Positions 18,396 through 21,535 of a stretch of DNA of 21,535 nt are shown piece by piece; within the stretch, counting starts at the first letter, position 1, and each line of letters begins with the position of its first letter. Position numbers and translations under genes: made by a program. This stretch comes from Hymenoscyphus infarciens. Its lineage: Eukaryota > Ascomycota > Leotiomycetes > Helotiales > Helotiaceae. The DNA lies in assembly GCA_001414345.1 (NCBI GenBank), contig LLCB01000574.1, positions 1 through 21,535 on the forward strand, read 5' to 3'. The notes below the pieces were generated by a model. That model was given only the letters and a program-made list of their open reading frames with translations, was not told where the DNA came from and searched no databases.

Positions 18396-20962
18396 TTATT
18401 CCTCAAAAGCCTTCTTCCTCTTCTCCTGATCCCTCTGCAACTTCTTAAAGAAAGGATTACTATTCTTAGCCTTCCCCTTCAACTCCCGATTCTTATTCTT
18501 ATTCATCTCCACATATGCCATATCCTGGCCTCCCGCAAGCTCACTCAAAGCTCCCGCCGTCCGTCGCGCCATGGCCTTCTTAATCTTCTTCACCTTACTC
18601 TTGCCATCCTGCGCATGGAAAAGATCATCCCCGCGATCGTCGAATTCAAGATCCGCGTCGTTCGCCAAAAGAATATTTTGGAGAAGTTCCCTTCGTTCGC
18701 CGGGAGTGTTGAAAGCGAGGTTGGGCATGTCTTCTATGCCTTGGAGGTGGGTTATTACCTTGAAGGCGTAGCCTTGGTCGACGAGGAAGGCTTGTCGTTT
18801 GGAGGAGTAGAACATTTCTTGTGTGTCTTTGGAGACGAGGGAGTAGAAAAAGGCGTTGAATCCCTCGTCGTTTCTGCGTTTAGCTCTCAAAATGCGACCC
18901 AGTCGTTGCGCTTCTTGACGGCGAGAACCAAAATGCGAGGATATTTGGATGAGACAAGTAGCTTCGGGCAGATCCAGAGATGTATCTCCAATTTTAGAGA
19001 GGAAGAGCGTGTTGATTTTATCGTTGTGTTGGAAATTTTCCAGAATCCGCATGCGTTCCGCGTTCCCCGTATCGCCATAGATAAAAGCTTTATTGAGTTT
19101 CGTAGCGTAAGCTTTCAGTGCGAAGATATTATCCGCAAAGACGATAATTTTGTCCCCCCGCTTTTCGTGGTAATCTATCAGGAACTGTGCAGCTTGGAAT
19201 TTCCTCGGGTTCATAGTCCACATCAGAGGTCTTTTCCGGCTTGATTGTTTGAGGTATTCAGAGTAGAATTCCGTCGTCATAGGACACCAGACTTCGGCGC
19301 ATTGAACTCGGGCGATGTGACCTTGTTCTGCGAGTTCCATCCAGTTTGCTTCGTAAAGCTTAGGTCCGATCAAGAAGTTCAAATCGCTAATCTTGTCGTC
19401 CTCACGAAGGAGTGTGGCTGTAAGACCTAGTTTAGAATGCGTCTTGATGGTCGAGGTGACTTTTCTAAAGACGTTTGCTGGTGCGACGTGGACCTCGTCG
19501 AGGATCATGAGACCCCATTCTCGACTTTGGATGAAGTCCATCATCTTCTGGGAATCGTAGGATCGCTTGTTAGTTGCCGCAACCATGGAGTATGAAGTAA
19601 CAATGATTCCAGTATTGCCAGAGAATTTACCCTTGCTGTCAGAGGTAAATACTGCGATATCATTGGGATTGATGTTTGACCACTTGATAAACTCCGATCG
19701 CCATTGCATGACGGACATGGAACTCGTGCAGAGGATAATGACTCCCTTTTTGATAGTGCAAGCGGCAGTAATTCCTACCAAGGTTTTACCAGCACCGCAA
19801 GGTAAAACGATAAGTCCACTCTTCGCTCGACCATTACCGAACATCTTACTCAAACTCTTCTCTTGATAATGTCGAATCTGAGCGGCTGGTTTCAAATCGA
19901 TATCTAAATTGGCGTTGGCAGTATCGTTTCGGAAGTCGTATTCCTCCAACACCGGTAGACCAAGGTTCAGACATCGTCTTTGAACAATTTCCACGCCATC
20001 ATCAGCAATCTCAAATGAATGGACAGCCTCCGTTTCGTCATCATCGTCATCATCTTCATTAAGAGTAGCAATAATCTCCTCCTGCGCCACATCCTCGCCC
20101 TCTTTAGGTTTCGTTCCATCCCGTCGATCAGTAGCCTGTTGCACACCAGCAAAATTCTTAGTTCCTGGAATGACCAACCCCATCATCTTGGGCGCAGAAG
20201 TTGTCGTAATATCCTCCGTTCCCTGTACACGAAGTGGTCCAATAACTTCATCTTTCAGAAGTCGTTGCAACATCTCCGGATCCGAACTCTCGACAAAATG
20301 CTTGGTATTTTTCAACACAAGCTTGACCTTTCCGTAACTCTGTGTACAGGATGTAATGAAGTTTCTGATATTATCGGGTACCGGCATTTTGCATAATCGA
20401 TCGAGGACATTGATGATATCGCTCGGGTCTAAACCGACAGACACTGCGGCGTAAAGACTATGTGCCGTGAGAGAGTACTCGTGTAGAAACTTCGGTCGGG
20501 ACAGCGGTTCAGCAATAGTCGTCAGGAAATCCTGCGCATGTGCGGCCAGAGGCGAGAAACTTTCCAGGATAATTCGGGCTTTATCTGGATCAATCCATAA
20601 CGGTCGATTCTCATGATCCGGCTTCAGCGACATATACGAGAAATCCTTCTTTCCATTTCTAAAGTGATAACTCGCGGAGTCCCTTCCATGTTGCGCACCG
20701 GCATTGTTCTTTGCGCTGAAGCGTTCTACTGAAAACTTATCGATGTTCGTCTCTATGCGCTCCTTTTCGCTTTCGCTGGCAGATGAGTATTCATCGCTGC
20801 TGCCAATACTTCGGGGCGTGTTGGGTCCTGGAGTTGAGTTGGTCGAATCTCGGCCTGCCTTTGTTCCGCCTCGGACATCTAGAGAAACTCGAGTTAGTAA
20901 GTGTCAATGTGGTAGAGCAAGCAAAAGCTCATACTGGATGAAGCTTTTCTCTTGACCGGCAT
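18396..20962 (-). CDS. SSL2: TFIIH helicase/translocase SSL2 (XPB, ERCC3, RAD25)
   Basis: Exon 1 (20962-20935) and exon 2 (20878-18396) are joined by a 56-nt intron (GTATGA...CTCTAG, branch cttactaac) and encode 836 residues, close to yeast Ssl2 (843). The 3'-5' SF2 ATPase of TFIIH opens promoter DNA and acts in nucleotide excision repair. Motifs: Walker A PCGAGKT (about 369-375), DEVH box (470-473), TAT (496-498), the XPB-specific RED motif (501-503) and motif [10 protein letters not shown] (667-674). An acidic run of Glu/Asp (about 284-292) and the Lys-rich C-terminus are also normal. The first exon gives MPVKRKASS; starting at 20633 instead would delete 91 residues upstream (in-frame, Ser-rich, with [14 protein letters not shown], a conserved-looking stretch), so I use 20962. 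Everything needed for activity is present. Confidence 0.95.
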
Positions 20963-21235
20963 GATGGAGTCTTGTTGACCGATTCAGTGGCCAGTCCTGA
21001 TGTCGTGTGGAAGAAGGTATCGGTGCCTTTGGGGCGAGAAAGTTGGGGCGGATTGTAAATGCGCAAGGCTGATGACTGTTCAGCCGTGTCTTTTATGATT
21101 GGATGGTGGAGTCTGGCAGGTGGGGGAATTTTGAGAACATGAACAGGAACACCTCAGGCATGCTACGAGGCCCTAACGAAGCCCACATCTTACGCTTAGA
21201 TACAGCCCTTATAAAGAAAGGAGTACAGCCTTCTA
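20963..21235. promoter_or_regulatory. Upstream region of SSL2
   Basis: About 270 nt of ordinary composition between the SSL2 start codon and the palindromic array. It must hold the SSL2 promoter, unless the promoter extends into the array. No clear TATA box is seen on the minus strand; housekeeping promoters often lack one. Confidence 0.4.
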
Positions 21236-21535
21236 GTAGATATATATATCTATTAAACTTTTACTAAGAGTAGATATATATATCTACTAAACTTTTACTA
21301 GTAGTAGATATATATATCTACTAAACTTTTACTAGTAGTAGATATATATATCTACTAAACTTTTACTAGTAGTAGATATATATATCTACTAAACTTTTAG
21401 TATTAGTAGATATATATATCTACTAAACTTTTAGTATTAGTAGATATATATATCTACTAAATTCTTACTAGTAGTAGATATATATATCTACTAAACTTTT
21501 ACTAGTAGTAGATATATATATCTACTAAACTTTTA
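21236..21535. repeat. 34-bp tandem array, palindromic units
   Basis: Units begin at 21236, 21270, 21304, 21338, 21372, 21406, 21440, 21474 and 21508, an exact period of 34 bp with no indels; the ninth copy is cut by the window end. Each unit is an 18-bp perfect palindrome GTAGATATATATATCTAC (the first copy has one C-to-T change) followed by a 16-bp AT-rich linker. In most copies flanking bases lengthen the palindrome to 22 or 24 bp. Linkers vary slightly (ACTAGT or AGTATT forms, one ATTCTTAC). It is a minisatellite, not CRISPR, because the linkers are nearly identical. Confidence 0.95.

Noticed and set aside
18615..19244. 209-codon plus-strand frame
   Set aside because: It is antisense to the conserved helicase domain of SSL2 and has no features of its own.
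21236..21535. CRISPR-like periodic array
   Set aside because: The intervals between palindromes are nearly identical to one another, so there are no spacers, and the surrounding genes are eukaryotic. It is a minisatellite.

Overview
The window looks like nuclear DNA of a filamentous ascomycete (Pezizomycotina; a leotiomycete is my guess from the style of the proteins, not something the sequence proves). Genes are split by short introns (mostly 48-190 nt) with GTRNGT-like donors and CTRAC-like branch points. Blocks of TA-rich DNA almost free of CpA/TpG but still holding CpG alternate with normal-composition DNA, which is the signature of repeat-induced point mutation (RIP).

Layout. 1-3530: RIP-type AT-rich block without intact genes, containing a decayed terminal-inverted-repeat element (1697-2470) and small tandem repeats. 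3531-5640: normal composition returns; a probable small secreted protein gene (4698-5637) sits just inside the border, with a usable signal-peptide exon but an unclear or broken middle. 5640-9440: about 3.8 kb without a credible gene, holding a small MITE-like inverted-repeat unit (7131-7271). 9532-11668: intact four-exon PTR2-type peptide transporter, one of whose introns is GC-AG. 11928-12770 (minus): decayed remains of a polytopic membrane protein gene lying against a second AT-rich block (12930-13620). 14173-15480: NPY1/NUDT12-type NADH pyrophosphatase (Nudix). 15967-16934: unrecognised gene with two N-terminal membrane segments whose reading frame needs a 28-nt intron or contains a frameshift. 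16935-18395: non-coding. 18396-20962 (minus): SSL2/XPB, the TFIIH helicase. 21236-21535: a 34-bp tandem array with a long perfect palindrome in every unit, running off the window end.

The genes do not form a pathway. Two are housekeeping (SSL2, NPY1), one is a nutrient-uptake gene with GATA-type sites in its promoter, and the accessory material (secreted-protein candidate, decayed membrane gene) sits next to the AT-rich blocks, as in compartmentalised plant-associated fungal genomes. I found no convincing new multi-gene system. The most unusual items are the palindromic minisatellite, two GC-AG introns in one window, the 28-nt intron or frameshift, and a possible alternative N-terminus of the Nudix enzyme.
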